From Dioscorea cayenensis subsp. rotundata (taxonomy: Eukaryota; Streptophyta; Magnoliopsida; Dioscoreales; Dioscoreaceae): DNA of 64,000 nt. The notes below the pieces were generated by a model. The model was given only the letters and a program-made list of their open reading frames with translations, did no database searches and was not told the origin of the DNA. The stretch is from assembly GCF_009730915.1 (NCBI RefSeq), contig NC_052480.1:23262419-23326418 (forward strand), read 5' to 3'. This document shows positions 1 to 13,020 of this stretch, piece after piece. The stretch's first letter is position 1; each line of letters opens with the position of its first letter. Position numbers and translations under genes: made by a program.

Positions 1-87
1 CCAGGAGCCCAGAAACTCTAAATTAGTGCTCTTCTTCGCATTAGGCCTTGAAATGAGCTAAGGTTTATTAAAATATATCTTCCACAG

Positions 88-2020
88 CTTCTGATTCTAA
101 TTTGGATAATTTGAAATCTATAATCTTTGCCAGGATCAATGCTTATGGCTTAGTTGAAGTGAAAGTCTCTGGTGATGGAAATTGTCAGGTTTGTTCATGA
201 TTTTGCTCAACACAATGGGATCACTGAGGACTCTAAAGTGCAAATTATTGAAAATTCGGCATTGAACTCTTCAGCTAATTTCTTTCTCCATCTTGTAGTT
301 CCGTGCACTATCAGACCAATTGTACAGATCACCAGAACATCACAAACATGTGCGGAAAGATATTGTAAAGCAGGTGCTTATCTCGTCTCCTAAACAGCCT
401 AATTCCCTTGTTTTATGATGCTGTGTTTATTATTCTAGATTCTCTCAGATAGTATAAAGTTCTGGTAAAACTCTTATTCACTGCCTGCGAACACTCCGTT
501 TGTCCTTTCTGCATGAACCTGCATCTTATAATTGCAAACTGCAAACTTTTGCTACATTAGAGTTCATTTCTGGAAAAATTCACTGGAGATATTCTTACAG
601 TGTGAATCACTTTTATTTCAGCTTAAAAAAAACCGATCTTTGTATGAAAGCTATGTTCCTATGAGGTACAAACAATACTACAAGAAAATGTCCAAGTATG
701 ATAATTTTCCTTATCTCAGAATATCATTCCACCAGATTTTTCTACTATTAGTATAGTTAATATACTGATGCATTGAAACATACAGGATTGGTGAGTGGGG
801 CGATCATGTTACATTACAGGCTGCAGCTGACAAGGTTTGATAGTTTTCTCCTGCATGTTTATCATGACTTGCTCTTAAATGTCATTGATAATGTCAATGT
901 TGTTTTTGGTGCATGTCATCAGAGTAGAAAATGTAGTTCTTGCATCCTCCAAGATGGCACTCTTTTCCAGGTTGTACACAGAACATTGCAGCATATATAC
1001 ATTGAATTAGTTGCATTCATATCTGATGATGCTTACTTGTATATCTTTAAGAGATGCTGTATTTATGTCAGGCCTGTTTTTAAGTGGTTTATGGGATAGA
1101 GTACTATGTTTTACATAGATCTTTTCATTTTTTGAAAAAAAATATTTTTTTCAGGAATGACATTATATGGGAATTGTATGATCATCTTTTGAGAAGTGAG
1201 TTTTATGAATGTCTCGGGAGTGTTTAGATTCATTAGTATTCTTTTTATGATTTAATATAACCCTCAACCCAATCCCACCCTATTTATATTCTTTTAGTAG
1301 ATTAATCAATGAGTGGCCGTGCATGAAAATTGGTTTTAATCTTTTTTTTTATGAGAAGGTGAAGTAGGACATCATTTAAAAGATTTATGTCAGGTTGGAT
1401 GGTTTCCTTTGGCTGATATTGGAATATAATAAAATAGAGTGTTAGTGTATCCAAGCTCATAATTCATACAAATTAAAAGTTATAATTGTTCTAAAAGCTA
1501 TAACCTCTCAAACTCTTGATCATTTTGTAACATTATTCAATTTTTCTACATAACTTGTATCATTCTTGGATGTACGATGTTTTTAATTTTACTTATCCAT
1601 TTTTCACATAATCATGAAAAACATTAAGGTTTCTGATTCAACTTATGTGCATTTGCAGTATGAAGCAAAGATATGTCTTCTAACTTCATTTAGAGATTCT
1701 TGTTTTGTCGAAATTGTTCCACGACAACAGCCGCCTCGTAGAGGTAGCTGCTCTTTGATCTTCGCATGATCTAATTACATCAACTGATACTGACACATGT
1801 ATTTTCTAATTACTTAACCATCTTACAGAGCTATGGCTGAGTTTCTGGTCAGAGGTGCACTACAATTCGATTTATGAATATCGAGGTCTGTTCCAATTTA
1901 AACAATACATTTCACGTGTTATTCTTGATGAGGAAATTTACCATTTACTTTATTACTCTTTAATATTCTGCAGATCTTCCCAACCGATACAAACCAAAGA
2001 AGAAGTACTGGCTGTTTTAG
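88..2020 (+). CDS. OTU-domain deubiquitinase, 3' part (5' end outside window)
   Basis: Cysteine protease of the ovarian-tumour (OTU) family, which removes ubiquitin from substrates. Spliced exons fit GT-AG rules at 88-188, 299-373, 622-695, 786-834, 1659-1743, 1829-1885 and 1974-2020. Together they read a continuous OTU domain. The catalytic Cys lies in GDGNCQ, split from FRALSDQLY by the first intron. GEWGDHVTLQAAAD and AKICLLTSFRD follow, and the catalytic His lies in SEVHYNSIYEY. The protein ends in KKKYWLF, a usual C-terminus for plant OTU9-12-type proteins. From memory, the YYKKM and LLTSFRD segments look closest to Arabidopsis OTU11/OTU12, but this was not searched. The start and N-terminal region lie upstream of base 88, so the true length is unknown. 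Domain assignment is secure; the exact orthologue is inference. Confidence 0.88.
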
Positions 2021-4732
2021 AAGAGATTAGATTACATATCAAGAAGATGTAGCATTGTGTTCCTCTGTATATACTTAAAAAAACAAACCTTTGTTGTTTT
2101 TTTTCACTTACATCATCTCATACTGGCCATGTTCAAACAAAAATCAACAGTTCATGATTCTTTATTATATTATTTTTTAAATCATCATCATCATCATCTC
2201 TGATGATAACTATCATTCCTGGAAAGGCCATTGTTTTGTTGATGAAAATGTGCAAAGCATTGGAGTGAAAGATCCCTCTTATTATTTGTTGTTTCTACAG
2301 CTTTATGTGTCAATCATCAATAATAAAGAGTGTCCAAAAGCACCCAAGTCTTTCACATAATTAACTAGACCAGTGGTTCAGTCAACAGTGGATCTGCATT
2401 TGGTGATGTTCCATTTACAATAGACTGGTTTCATTATTCAACTCACAATAACTAATGAAAAGCATAGTTTGGTCCTTAGCCGGCTTAGACCACTGCTCAA
2501 AAGCTTATATTATTATTGTTATAATTAAAGAAAGAGAGTGGACGTTCAGATGTACTCTCTTTTGCTTTTATGAGTCAACAGTAACACAAATCGTCTTGGT
2601 TCAGTTCACTGCATTGCCAGACCAATAGGACTATTTCTAGTACTGTATTCTTTTTTTTTACCATGCCATATTGCCATGCTTACAAGATATACTTGATTTG
2701 TATTTATAATAATAATATAATTTGTGATTGATGGATTCCATGTAGAATAGGGAGGATTATAGAGTTGAGTATAAACAGAACATTATTTACTTTTACCTTG
2801 TACTTGCTTGTTGTTTGACAGATAGACAGGGATAAAGCAGGTGAATAAATGTGGGATTCTGGCATGGTTTTTTTGTTTTGTTTTTATAATTATTAATTAA
2901 ATAGTTAAGAGATGAAGAAGACATGCACTTTCAGAGAACCTGTCAAATGCTTTTGATTACATTGGGAAGGCAATGGTGCAATGGTGCAATGGTGGTGGTG
3001 GTGGTGGTGGGTATTGTTTAGAGGCAACTATGATGCAGTCCATTGACCTGTGTCTCCTTTCTTTCTTTCTATCTTTGTTCATATTGTTGCTTTTGCTTGA
3101 GGTTTTGGGGTTCTATTCCTACTAGTCTAAGTTAGAGGTGACTGATTAGGAAGGACAAGACCCTTTCCCTATTTTGTTCATAGCTGTGAAGGAGAAGACT
3201 CCAAACATGCATACAAAAGGACACCCTCGAATCACTCAATTTTGTCCCTAAAGGAATCGCCACTTATAAATCAATAAATAAACAAATAATTTCTTATTCT
3301 TTTTTTATTTCTTGACAACATAGCTTGTGAGAGGTTTGGTTTGGTTTGCTTTGTATTGGAATGTGGAATGATGTCTCATTCTACTATTCATTTTACACAC
3401 TTTACTTGTTTATTTATTTAGATATCTTTCAAGGCAATACAATACATGCAACTTTGTACTAGTCTTGTTGATGTTTTCAGAGTGGTGTTGCCGTATTGGA
3501 CCATTCCTAGTGGCTCCCACCCTCACCCCTTCCTTATCCTTTAATTTAGAATTAAATGCACTAATGTGTAATCAGTCCTTTCTAATTTTTTAATTTTTCT
3601 TCTCTTTGGATTGCTGTACTCCATATGACAATTACTGCTATCTTATTATTATTACTATTTTCCCTTTGTTTCTTTAAAAACATTATCCAACATAATCTCT
3701 AGACTTCCTAAAAGCAAAAGAGAAACAAAATCTCTGAACACAGGGTGTGTGATCATGTCGGGAAGTGAGTGATATATATATATATAGATATCAATTATGC
3801 AAAGCTCACGCAAGCATATGATAATTGCAATAAATGAAATATATAGCATCCAACACCTCAAGACAAATTGTCTTATTCAATTTACTGATGTGCAAGTAAA
3901 ACCTAATGGAAATTGATTTTTTTTTGGTTGCAAGTGACATCTATAAGCAAAGCAAAGCAAAGCAAACCCCTAGTATTGGCCATCTAATCAAATGGGACTT
4001 GTCATTACAAATAATAACAAAGATGGAAGGCAGACCAATAACCACAGGTCACCAGTCTTAGCCATTCTCATCTACAATTCACTTCCACCGTCAGAAAGCA
4101 ATCAATAATAGTTGGTTCACTGCTGCTGACATGCATATCTCAAGATGGAAATTTATTTTTTTTTATAAGTGGCTAGTAAAAGCACTAGCAGAAGGTTTGT
4201 TTATATATATTATATATATATAAACATAGATAGGGTGGTCTTGGACTCAACCATCCCATCATATAAACAAATCACTTTCATGCTTTCAGCGATGGGGATT
4301 CTATCGCACTGCTCACTGCTAAGCAACAACACAAGTTGTTGTTGTAGTACCGCAGGGTGCGTGGTGAGTAGAGTTAATAACATGCCATGTGGATGATTGT
4401 GCTTGAGGACCATCATCAATATAATATAAACTAAGCTCCAGATGAGAACCAAGAGGCCACCACCATCACTACAGACAAAACTAATCACGCCCTCATTCTC
4501 TTTCTAGATACATACACACATTAATAATAATCGAAGAAAAGAAAAAGGCAATTAATTAACTTAGAAATTAACTTAAAAAAACAAAAGAGAAGAGTTCTAT
4601 GGTGAAAGAAAGAGAACATCTACAATTAACAACAAGTATTTTGGTTTGTAGGCTGGTGGTATTTTTTCAGTTCATGCATCATAAGGCTAAAACACAAAAA
4701 GAACCAAAAGTCCTATGGTAAAGAAAGAGTAA
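2021..4732. other. Intergenic region with OTU 3' UTR
   Basis: No coding region is supported. An AATAAA at 2322-2327 is a plausible poly(A) signal for the OTU gene. A GGT microsatellite lies near 2990-3010, an ATC run near 2175-2197, and TA runs at about 3772-3786 and 4201-4222. Short ORFs here have low-complexity composition and no recognisable domains. The stretch near 4320-4350 contains a small CAACAACA/TGTTGTTG inverted repeat of no clear meaning. Confidence 0.6.
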
Positions 4733-5843
4733 TTAGAGAGATTGAAGGTGAGGGATAATGACATGAAGGCTGGCATTCTTGGGAGACCTGCAAACAGGGC
4801 AAGTATCCAGAGCTGAAGCGCAGTCTTTGCAGAGGCACAGATGTTTGCAGGGGAGTAATAGGACGCACACGTCCCTCTCCTGGCAAACCCTGCAACACTT
4901 GATCACGTTCTGGCACAACATCTCTGGGCTTTCTCCAATGCCTTCTTCAACGTCAACCCCAACTCCTGAAGTACCCCTTTTATCCTTCTCTTCACCTTGT
5001 AAACAGAATGACTCTTCATCCTCAGCGGTAGGATAACTGATATCACCGCACTCTTTGGTGACTGCTTGGCATTGAATAAGCAGTGCTTGTTCAAGGCTTT
5101 CCTTGAGACCAGCTACAATGGCTTCACTGTTCTTTGCAGCAGTGAACCACATCTCCTTCTCAGCATTTAACTGTCCCACCTTCACCTCCAGTTCTAAGTT
5201 CCTTTGCACGGCTTTCTGTAGTTCTTCTTGTTTCTCTTGTAGACTTGCAAGAAACTGTTTTTCCAGGACCGAATGAAGCACAGAACAGTGCCTCTTCGCC
5301 GATTCCTCCAGTCCCACACGTAGCCTTTCGTTCTGGTGTCCCAACACCAACAACCAAATCAATGATCAATGTCATGATAATCAAACAACAGTCGCTAATG
5401 AATGAATGAATGAATGAATGAATTGCTTACGTGTTGACGAAGGAGGAAGTCGACTTCATGAGAGAGATGAGCAGCGAGAAGACCAGGTGCAGTTACTAGT
5501 CTCCCACTGGTTGAGGCTCCGGCGGACTCAACCACCCGTGTGTGAGCATCGGATGGATTCGGAGCGAGTTGGTATTGAAACTGATAAGGCAGGGGCATCA
5601 ATTCATCTCTGTTCCTCTTCCTGGACATAGACATGGACATGGTTGATACAGGATGATTGAACGTTGTTGTTAATTGGCTCTGTGGATCACTTAGCACTGC
5701 ACCACCATTGCCATTATACATTAACAACCCATTTGCATCCATTGGAGTTGTTGTTCTCCCACTCCCTGCTGCCACCCTGGAACACAAGCACTTGTTAGTG
5801 TCTCTTTTTTTGCTCAATTAGGATGTAAATGATGCATCTCCAT

Positions 5844-5874
<31 letters not shown>

Positions 5875-5981
5875 ATATTCAGAGAGAAAGAGAAAATGAG
5901 GGAAGCAGTTTGAGATGAGAACCTGGAGAGGAGGAAATCAGGGGAAATAGGATTGGATGGGTATTGAGCTTGAACGGCCAT
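4733..5981 (-). CDS. BOI-related RING-type E3 ubiquitin ligase
   Basis: Three exons on the minus strand (5923-5981, 5431-5776, 4733-5332) join in frame to give about 334 residues. The start MAVQAQYPSN is the only good ATG before the first donor. The middle of the protein is a Glu/Gln/Leu-rich coiled coil (NERLRVGLEESAKR onward). The C-terminus is a RING finger: CRVCQERDVCVLLLPCKHL, then CLCKDC and CPVCRSPKNASLHV. This architecture (coiled coil, short linker, extreme C-terminal RING) is that of the SBP1/BOI/BRG family. Known members ubiquitinate MYB factors, bind DELLA proteins and dampen cell death. Which BOI or BRG paralogue this is cannot be told from sequence alone. Introns are short, and the second one holds an AATG tetranucleotide run (about 5397-5423). 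Confidence 0.88.
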
Positions 5982-6150
5982 TGCGGGATGGGCTTGACCA
6001 GGCAGGCAGGAAAGATAAGGACCAAAGATAAAAGGGATAGGCAAGATGATGATCAAGGGATGATAGACGCGTTTTGTAGGTTGGAACTTGGAAAGGGTTA
6101 GAGAGATTGAGATGGGGGACGAAATGGTGTGAAGGGTGTGGTCATCTTTG

Positions 6151-6158
6151 TATTTATA
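6151..6158 (-). promoter_or_regulatory. Putative TATA box of the BOI-like gene
   Basis: Read on the minus strand, this is TATAAATA, about 170 bases upstream of the ATG at 5981. The surrounding sequence turns GC-richer and holds no ATG in the same frame. Position and match are good for a plant core promoter, but no transcript data are available here. Confidence 0.5.
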
Positions 6159-6480
6159 CACGGAGTCCTGGAGTTGATGCGCATGATTCTCATTAACTTA
6201 ATGCATTTCGAGGAAACAAATGCCATATCCCATGCCATCACTCCTCCCTAGATTACACTACTATTCCTTTTAATCAATTAATTAATTAGTTATGTCAATT
6301 AAATATATTAATATATTCCCACGTTACGTTACCAGAAAGTAATGCGGGTCGTGACAACCGCCGGTCAAAGAAAATTTATAAGCTGGTAAAAAGTAAGTAA
6401 CGTGGGTATGATATTTTCATATTTGGATTTTGGAGTAGTAGTACTATTTACTACAATTTTTTTATTATTATTAAATTAGA

Positions 6481-6693
6481 TTAAAAGAGGGTGTCAGATA
6501 TTGGCAGGGATATGCGCAGAAGGCGTTGATAGTGTGGCATCTGATCCGTGCTGTGTGGCGTGCAACGGGTACAGGAGTAATTAAAAGAGAGCACTGGGCG
6601 CGCTTCAACGGATGAAGCGGCCTCGGGAATCCGAACCTCATGAACCGCCCAAGAGATGAGCAACAAAACAAATAAAAAGAAAGAGATCTTCAT
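6481..6693 (-). CDS. Possible small secreted peptide (weak candidate)
   Basis: A 70-residue reading frame starts MKISFFLFVLLLISWAV, which looks like a signal peptide. It then runs through a polar segment with one CTRC pair to a stop. I do not recognise a peptide-hormone family in the mature part, and there is no repeated Cys pattern or C-terminal hormone motif. It sits about 500 bases upstream of the BOI-like gene, on the same strand. The evidence is only the hydrophobic leader and the start, so it may be chance. Confidence 0.2.
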   Translation of the reverse strand: MKISFFLFVLLLISWAVHEVRIPEAASSVEARPVLSFNYSCTRCTPHSTDQMPHYQRLLRISLPISDTLF

Positions 6694-9195
6694 GGCTTTT
6701 GCCCACAACTACCGCTCCCATGACTTCATGACTTCTCTCCTTTTCTCACTTGATTTTTGGTTTGGTGAGGAGTGCATGTGGGACCTACCTTTCAATTCAT
6801 ATTTCTTTTATACATACATATGTCATTTTGTGTTAGCTAATTGGTGAGTGAATGAATGAGACATGAATGTGTCCATACATGCATCCATTTGTTACTTGTC
6901 ATCCATAGGGCGTGCTGCACTTGTACTACTGCATCTCTTCTACCTGCCCCACTTTAAAATGACTACTGTTCTCGTGTCTCAACCATCATCTTACCCCACC
7001 ATGCAGGGTGTACCACCGTATACATATTATTACAATAATAAAAATAATAAATACAAATATAAATATAAATATAAATATAAATAAAGACGTTAGAAGGAAA
7101 ATATGAGAACGTGGCAGGTAGGTTGTATTAGCAAAATAGAGAATGGCACGAATTGGTGAAAAATTGACTGACGTTCAATGGCGGGACACGGCGGTCAATA
7201 CGCGGTGCAGTTCGCGTTTCTCGGGAAAAGTTAAGATGTGGCCAAAAACTGGAGACTTGTTGCTCGTTTTTGGGTCAAACGAGGAGCCGAGTAGGACGGA
7301 CATGAGACATGAGACATGGGACATGGGACACCCCCCACAACCTCTTTTCCATAATCACGCACATATCTTTATTACTATTTCATTCATTAGTATTTATCCA
7401 TTAAATCTTTTCTTTCAGTTTCATTTCATTTACTTTGATAACCACTTGTTGTCAGGTTTCCTTTCACCACCAGCATTCATTCCAATCCATCGTGTACACT
7501 CTTTTGGTGTTATTTCATCATCTCTTTTGTTATTATATATATATATTTATATTTTTTTTCTCAAAAGGAAAGTGTAATGAAATTAACTTGACTTGCAACT
7601 TTTCTCTGCTTTTCTTTCCCTTCCCTTGCCTTCCCCATGCTGTATCTCTCTCACCCTTTTTGATGCTTCCAACCATTTTCTCAAGGAAAGAGTATGGGGG
7701 GCATGGGGAATTGGATTCCAACCCAAAGACTCAGGGGGTGTCTTTTTCTAATAGTACTCCTTAATTAATGTGTTGGTATATATATATGTATTTATTTATT
7801 TAAAGATATATAAATGGGTTTGGGATGACAAGCTTCTCTTCTCTCATGTCTCTATCTTTTGATTAGCTAAGAGGGCTTTTGTTATTCTGGACAACTTTTC
7901 TTCAAGGGGGTTGAACCATTCATATCGCCTTTCCTTACAAGTATCATTCATTCATTGATAATGTTCGTTTTTAGTCTTTTTCTATCCATATCTCTTCTCT
8001 CTTTCTCATATTTACTCTTTGGTGGAGAAACAAAAAACAAATGAACTCGTTTTTTTTTGTTGTTTCCTTGGTCTAATTTGTCTGGAAGATTCCTAATTTT
8101 ATTAAATTCCAGAATCAGAATGCTATCAATATCAATACTTGATGTTGATGTTTGAGCAGTTTGTGGTGAAAACAAATGGAAATTCCAATCTTATCTCACT
8201 AGTAATTAATTTAAAACTCTTTATATATGAAATTAATTTTTAATTTTTAATAATGATAAGCTAAGACATATATGAATTGTCAACTTGAAATAATAATAAT
8301 AATAATAAAAAACCTTACAATATTCGATGCTTTGCTTTGCTTGCGTTATATTATGAATCAATAATGTTCTCCGCCTTTAGAGATTGAAGAAGAGAATTTG
8401 TCATAGAATTGATATCTTGCTGCTATTGACTTGGAATATAGTAGAGAACTTATTGAATTATAATGGAATGAATATGCTGCCAACGCAACCCAATCCATAT
8501 ATTATTAATGTTAATATTAAAAAGGGAAAAATGATCCATGGTCAAATGTTGTTGCCGATGGTGGCTTATGCTTAATTAAGTAGTGCTCACATTTAACCAG
8601 GAAAAGGAAAGATGCTTCGGCTTCTAGCCAGGCCAGGGTTGTCTTGTCTTGGAAACCCACCAAATAAATGGCCATCAATTCTTTGAATTCATTTTCTATC
8701 TTTTCCAACATTAGATGGAGACTATATATAAATAATAATAAATATCATAAAAATGGTGGAACTAACCCACACCCAACTCTCCATTTCATATTACCGTCAT
8801 GCACTCCACTCTTTTGTTTGGACGCAACAAACATAAATATATATATATATAAATATAGTATACATCAGGCTTTGGCTTTCTTTTCTGAAATCAGTGATCA
8901 ATCAATCTGTCTCACAAGTCACAATAACGATAACATCAATATGCATAAATAAATAAACAATTCATGACAAGATGTTATTCATATTTCTGCATCTTTTATC
9001 AGCTCTGTTGATATATATATATTTTTTGTGTCTCTGCTTATTTATGTTGTTAAAATTGTGGTTGTAGAAACTGTAGAAAAGTTGGGCAGAGCTCACGGTA
9101 TACACACCCTCTGTCACACCCATCATCCACATCATGCCAACCATGCTTTGCATTTGCATCTGCTTTGCTTTGAAAACTTTTGTTTGCTAGCTTAG

Positions 9196-9230
<35 letters not shown>

Positions 9231-11174
9231 TACACACGCACATAATACACACAACCCTTTAATTTGTCAAATTGAAATGTTTGGTTGTGTTGTGACCCCA
9301 CCAAAAGAAACCGTACAAAAGACACATCCAGACAGAAAACAATGGAAAAGAAAAGAAAAGAAAAGAAAAGAAAAATATATAGTAAAACATAAATGAATAA
9401 AGAAATCAGAGTAAAAGAAAAAGGGAAAGCATTGATAGGAGGAAACAAGCAAGCAAAGCAGGCAAAGAAAGATATGCAGATACGCCAGTTGATTGAATGA
9501 GATTTATTAGAATGCCGTGGTGTTGGGTGGGACTTGTTGCCAGTGACAACAGACAAAGACAGGTATCAAATATCAAAGCACTAACCTAATACCATCTCAT
9601 GACCTCACTCAATTAATTAATACATCCAATTACAATATTCATTAATAATAATAGTAAAGAGAGATGAAACTTTAAAGGATAGTTGGATTCTGATGCTGAC
9701 TTGAGCACAGGGGATGATGGTTGATGAGTGTTGTGGGGGTCCACACAAACATATAGACCTGCAGTCCTTTGCCAAGAAAAGGAAAGCTCCTTTTTCTCCT
9801 CTTTCTTTTTTATTTTTCCTTTGCCTTGCTTTGCAGTTGCAGCACCATAAGATAGAGTACCATTTAACCCAGTGTTACTATTACCACCAGCAGCAGCAGC
9901 AGCAGCAGCACCACCACCATCAGCCTTGTCTCACTGTTCTTACAGTCTTACTGTTGCATAGACTTATCCTCCAAGGACTAAGGACCCTCCTATTCGTTGT
10001 CTAGTTGTCCTGCTCTCATTGGCTCATCTTCTTCTTCATCTAAGATACTGTAAATATTTTTTTGGCTCAATATAATTAATTAAACATCTGGCTAGTTGTT
10101 GAATTCATTTGTTGTATTTGATTAAACGATGTATGTACTATTATTATTTCTTGCGTGGTCCAAAACAACAGCAACAACAACGCGGTGGTTGCTGAAGAAC
10201 GAACCATTTATTTGTCTGTGACGACGAACACAACACAACGCTTGTGCTTGCATGTGTTTGATTCAAAATAAGAGCTGCCTCTGGCCTGGTCCAGGTCCAA
10301 TATTATTCTTGAATTGAGGGCCATGACATGGACTCATACCAACCCAAATCATATTGTCGACAATAATAAATAATTATATATAAATCTGCTCTCTTTGTTG
10401 TGTATATATATATATATATATGTATTTTTTTTTCTATATCATCTTCAAATTAATGTTCATATCTTGGATTGATAGATAAATAGATAGATAGATGAATGGA
10501 ACTATGGAAGGATGGCATTTATTATTGGCTATGCTTTCTAGATCAATAATGACATAAGCCAAAACCGTCTGTCTAATTGTTTGGGTCCTGAACCCCTTAG
10601 CCCCCCAGCATTTACTTTTTGATTTCTTTTGCTTTTCTAGATGATGAGAACATTGGAAGATGGAGGAGCATTTGCGTTTGTTGAGCATGGCTACATGCTA
10701 CATGCTACATGCTACACTACACATGCTGCTCACGCCTGCCCGCTACTCACGCTATTCTCTTCTGCACCGTTGACTTGGTCATTCTTTGTTGGATATCTAT
10801 ATCTATATATATATATATATATATGTATTTATATTTATATAATCAATGATGATGATGATGACGAGGATCTTGAAATTTTGCTCAGTATTCATGATGTCCT
10901 TTTTGATAAATGCTTGGTGCTTGCTCCACGGACGGTTCATTTTCATATTGACCTTTTTATATAACCGGCTCCGGCTGCTTTGTAGTTGGTACAATAGTAT
11001 CATATATAAATAAATAAATTAATAATAATAAATTCTATAATTTCTACGAATGTGAACATCATCTGTTAATAGAGTTTTTAAAAATAAGTCAAAGTCATTC
11101 ATCCCGTTCGGATGTTTTACGTGACTATTTCATATTCTTTTGGGGAGAAAAAAAAATAAGGTCAGTTTGAAAAC
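6694..11174. other. Long AT-rich intergenic stretch with simple repeats
   Basis: No gene with a recognisable domain was found on either strand. Simple repeats include an AAATAT-type run near 7050-7084, CT at about 9200-9227, AAAAG near 9350-9374, CAG/CAC near 9886-9920, and TA runs near 10401-10421 and 10803-10823. ORFs of 60-170 codons here are composed mostly of repeat-encoded residues. The block 7143-7330 is richer in CpG than its surroundings and could be regulatory, but nothing specific is seen. Confidence 0.55.
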
Positions 11175-11301
11175 CATAGAGAGGTCTGTTTCACCTCATC
11201 CCTGGTGGGAGGAATTTCCTACTTTGTACTGTCTTTTCCTATTTAATAAATCTGTGGTTTATCCACATTTATTTCAAAAAAAAAAAAAATCATAGAGAGG
11301 T
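11175..11301 (+). mobile_element. Very short 5'-truncated LINE copy with TSD
   Basis: The 11-base direct repeat CATAGAGAGGT occurs at 11175-11185 and 11291-11301. Between them, 11186-11290 matches the last ~90 bases of the larger LINE at 13021-14549: a pyrimidine-rich stretch, TTTAATAAATCTGTGG, TTTATCCACATTTATTTC, then a poly(A) tail. This is the expected product of target-primed reverse transcription that stopped almost at once. It has no coding capacity. Confidence 0.85.
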
Positions 11302-11876
11302 ATTAAACCGGTGAGAGTTTAAACCTTTTATACGGATCCCAATAACCCAAAGTAGAGATGTTTGAAGCATTAAATCCATATATGTTCATTGATTAAATAA
11401 ATATTTATTTCTTTGTAAAATAATAATAATAATAATAATAATTAATATTGAGATGAGATTAGAATCATTTAGCTATGAAGAATTTCATTATTTTATACGT
11501 TTGTTTTTGCATAAAAGTAAAGGTAACCTGTGAATGTTTACAAATATATTTATTTTATATTAGTTAGAATATTTTCACGTTTTACATATCAAAACCGTTT
11601 GTTTTATGACTTATGAGTCATTAATGAGACCCTTACTAATTGTTGAATATGTGGAGGCATGGCCCATTTTGGAAGGCCATAGAAGTCCCAATTCTAACCA
11701 GCCTGCAAGTCATGTATGTATTGTATATATAGCAAATTGATGGAATAATAAGGCTTGCTAGATGCCGTGTTGACCCACTGTGTTCTTTCTTTTCGGCCCA
11801 ACTCAGAGTTCTAGAAAGGTTACCAACAGAACTAAGATTTCATACCAACCTGTTATTTAACTTTGAAGTTGAATAT

Positions 11877-11911
<35 letters not shown>

Positions 11912-13009
11912 AAGAGAACTGAGATTTCATACCGACCTGTTATTTAACTTTAAAGTTGTATATATATATATACACTACTGTTGAGCATGTCACGATATTA
12001 TTTTAAAACATAAATTTACATATAACCGAAAGAAAATATGAACTAAGATTTTTATAATAAATAACTGTGAAAAATTCAAAATAACAATAATGGATCAAAT
12101 TAATTTCATAATTCTATGGGCAAATCAAAATTAGGGAATATAGCATCTTCATTAAACTGAATACATAAAAACTAGTGTTGCTAGGCTTGGATGAATTATA
12201 GAGGCTTTGGTTCACTATAGCTGCACATCATCGGATAATTTTGATTCTAGACTAATATGGTGATAATTGTCACATGGATAAGGGTAAAAAATAACGGAAA
12301 GAAATGAAAATAACCGACAAAACATCCTATAATAATAGAGTTAATTGTGATCTTTGCTTTCCTAAGACATTCCCCTGCTTTGTTAAATTCTCTAATGTTC
12401 TTTTGGCCTTACTGAAGTAGAAGAATACTTAGGCCACTTCATGAGTTGATACTATATTGCAGTGGCCATCTTCAACATCACTGAAGCAACTTCATGAGTT
12501 CCTTGTGTTGAGTGGGTACTATCAGAAATAAATCTCAAGCATTATACATAAGTGGCCAAGCCTTTAACAGATTTGTTGAAAAAGGATAATTTTCACTAGA
12601 ACACTAATTAAGGTAGTAATTCAAAGCTCTTCAACTAGTTGTAACCACAACACTGGTTCTCAAGCTTTTAGATTTCTCTCAACCATTCATTGTGGAGAAT
12701 GATGCATCACGATTAGGCATAGGAGCAATACTAAATTAAGTGGCGCCCTTAAGATATTTACTCCAGGATAGTAGGAACAGAATAATGACCGAGTAAAATT
12801 AAAACTTTGACAACAGACGAACTAAATAAGATGTACCAATTTATAACACATTAGACAATCTACATCCACAATGATATTACAGGATGATCTAGGAATCATG
12901 TATGGTATCTTTAAACCTATTAGTCAAGAGCTTAAATGAACATATAAATGTTAATTGATCATAGTTTAATCTTTTTTAATTTTTTTGTTTTTTTGTTTTG
13001 GTATTTTGG
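11302..13009. other. Non-coding AT-rich stretch with a local duplication
   Basis: No gene was recognised. A segment of about 45 bases beginning AACTAAGATTTCATACC near 11829 recurs, slightly diverged, near 11917. The two copies are separated by a TA-rich microsatellite, which suggests slippage or unequal exchange. The remainder gives only short chance ORFs. Confidence 0.55.
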
Positions 13010-13020
13010 TAAATTAAATG

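Noticed and set aside
9050-9556. 168-codon minus-strand ORF with RERERERE run
   Set aside because: Driven by CT and AAAAG microsatellites; no conserved segment.
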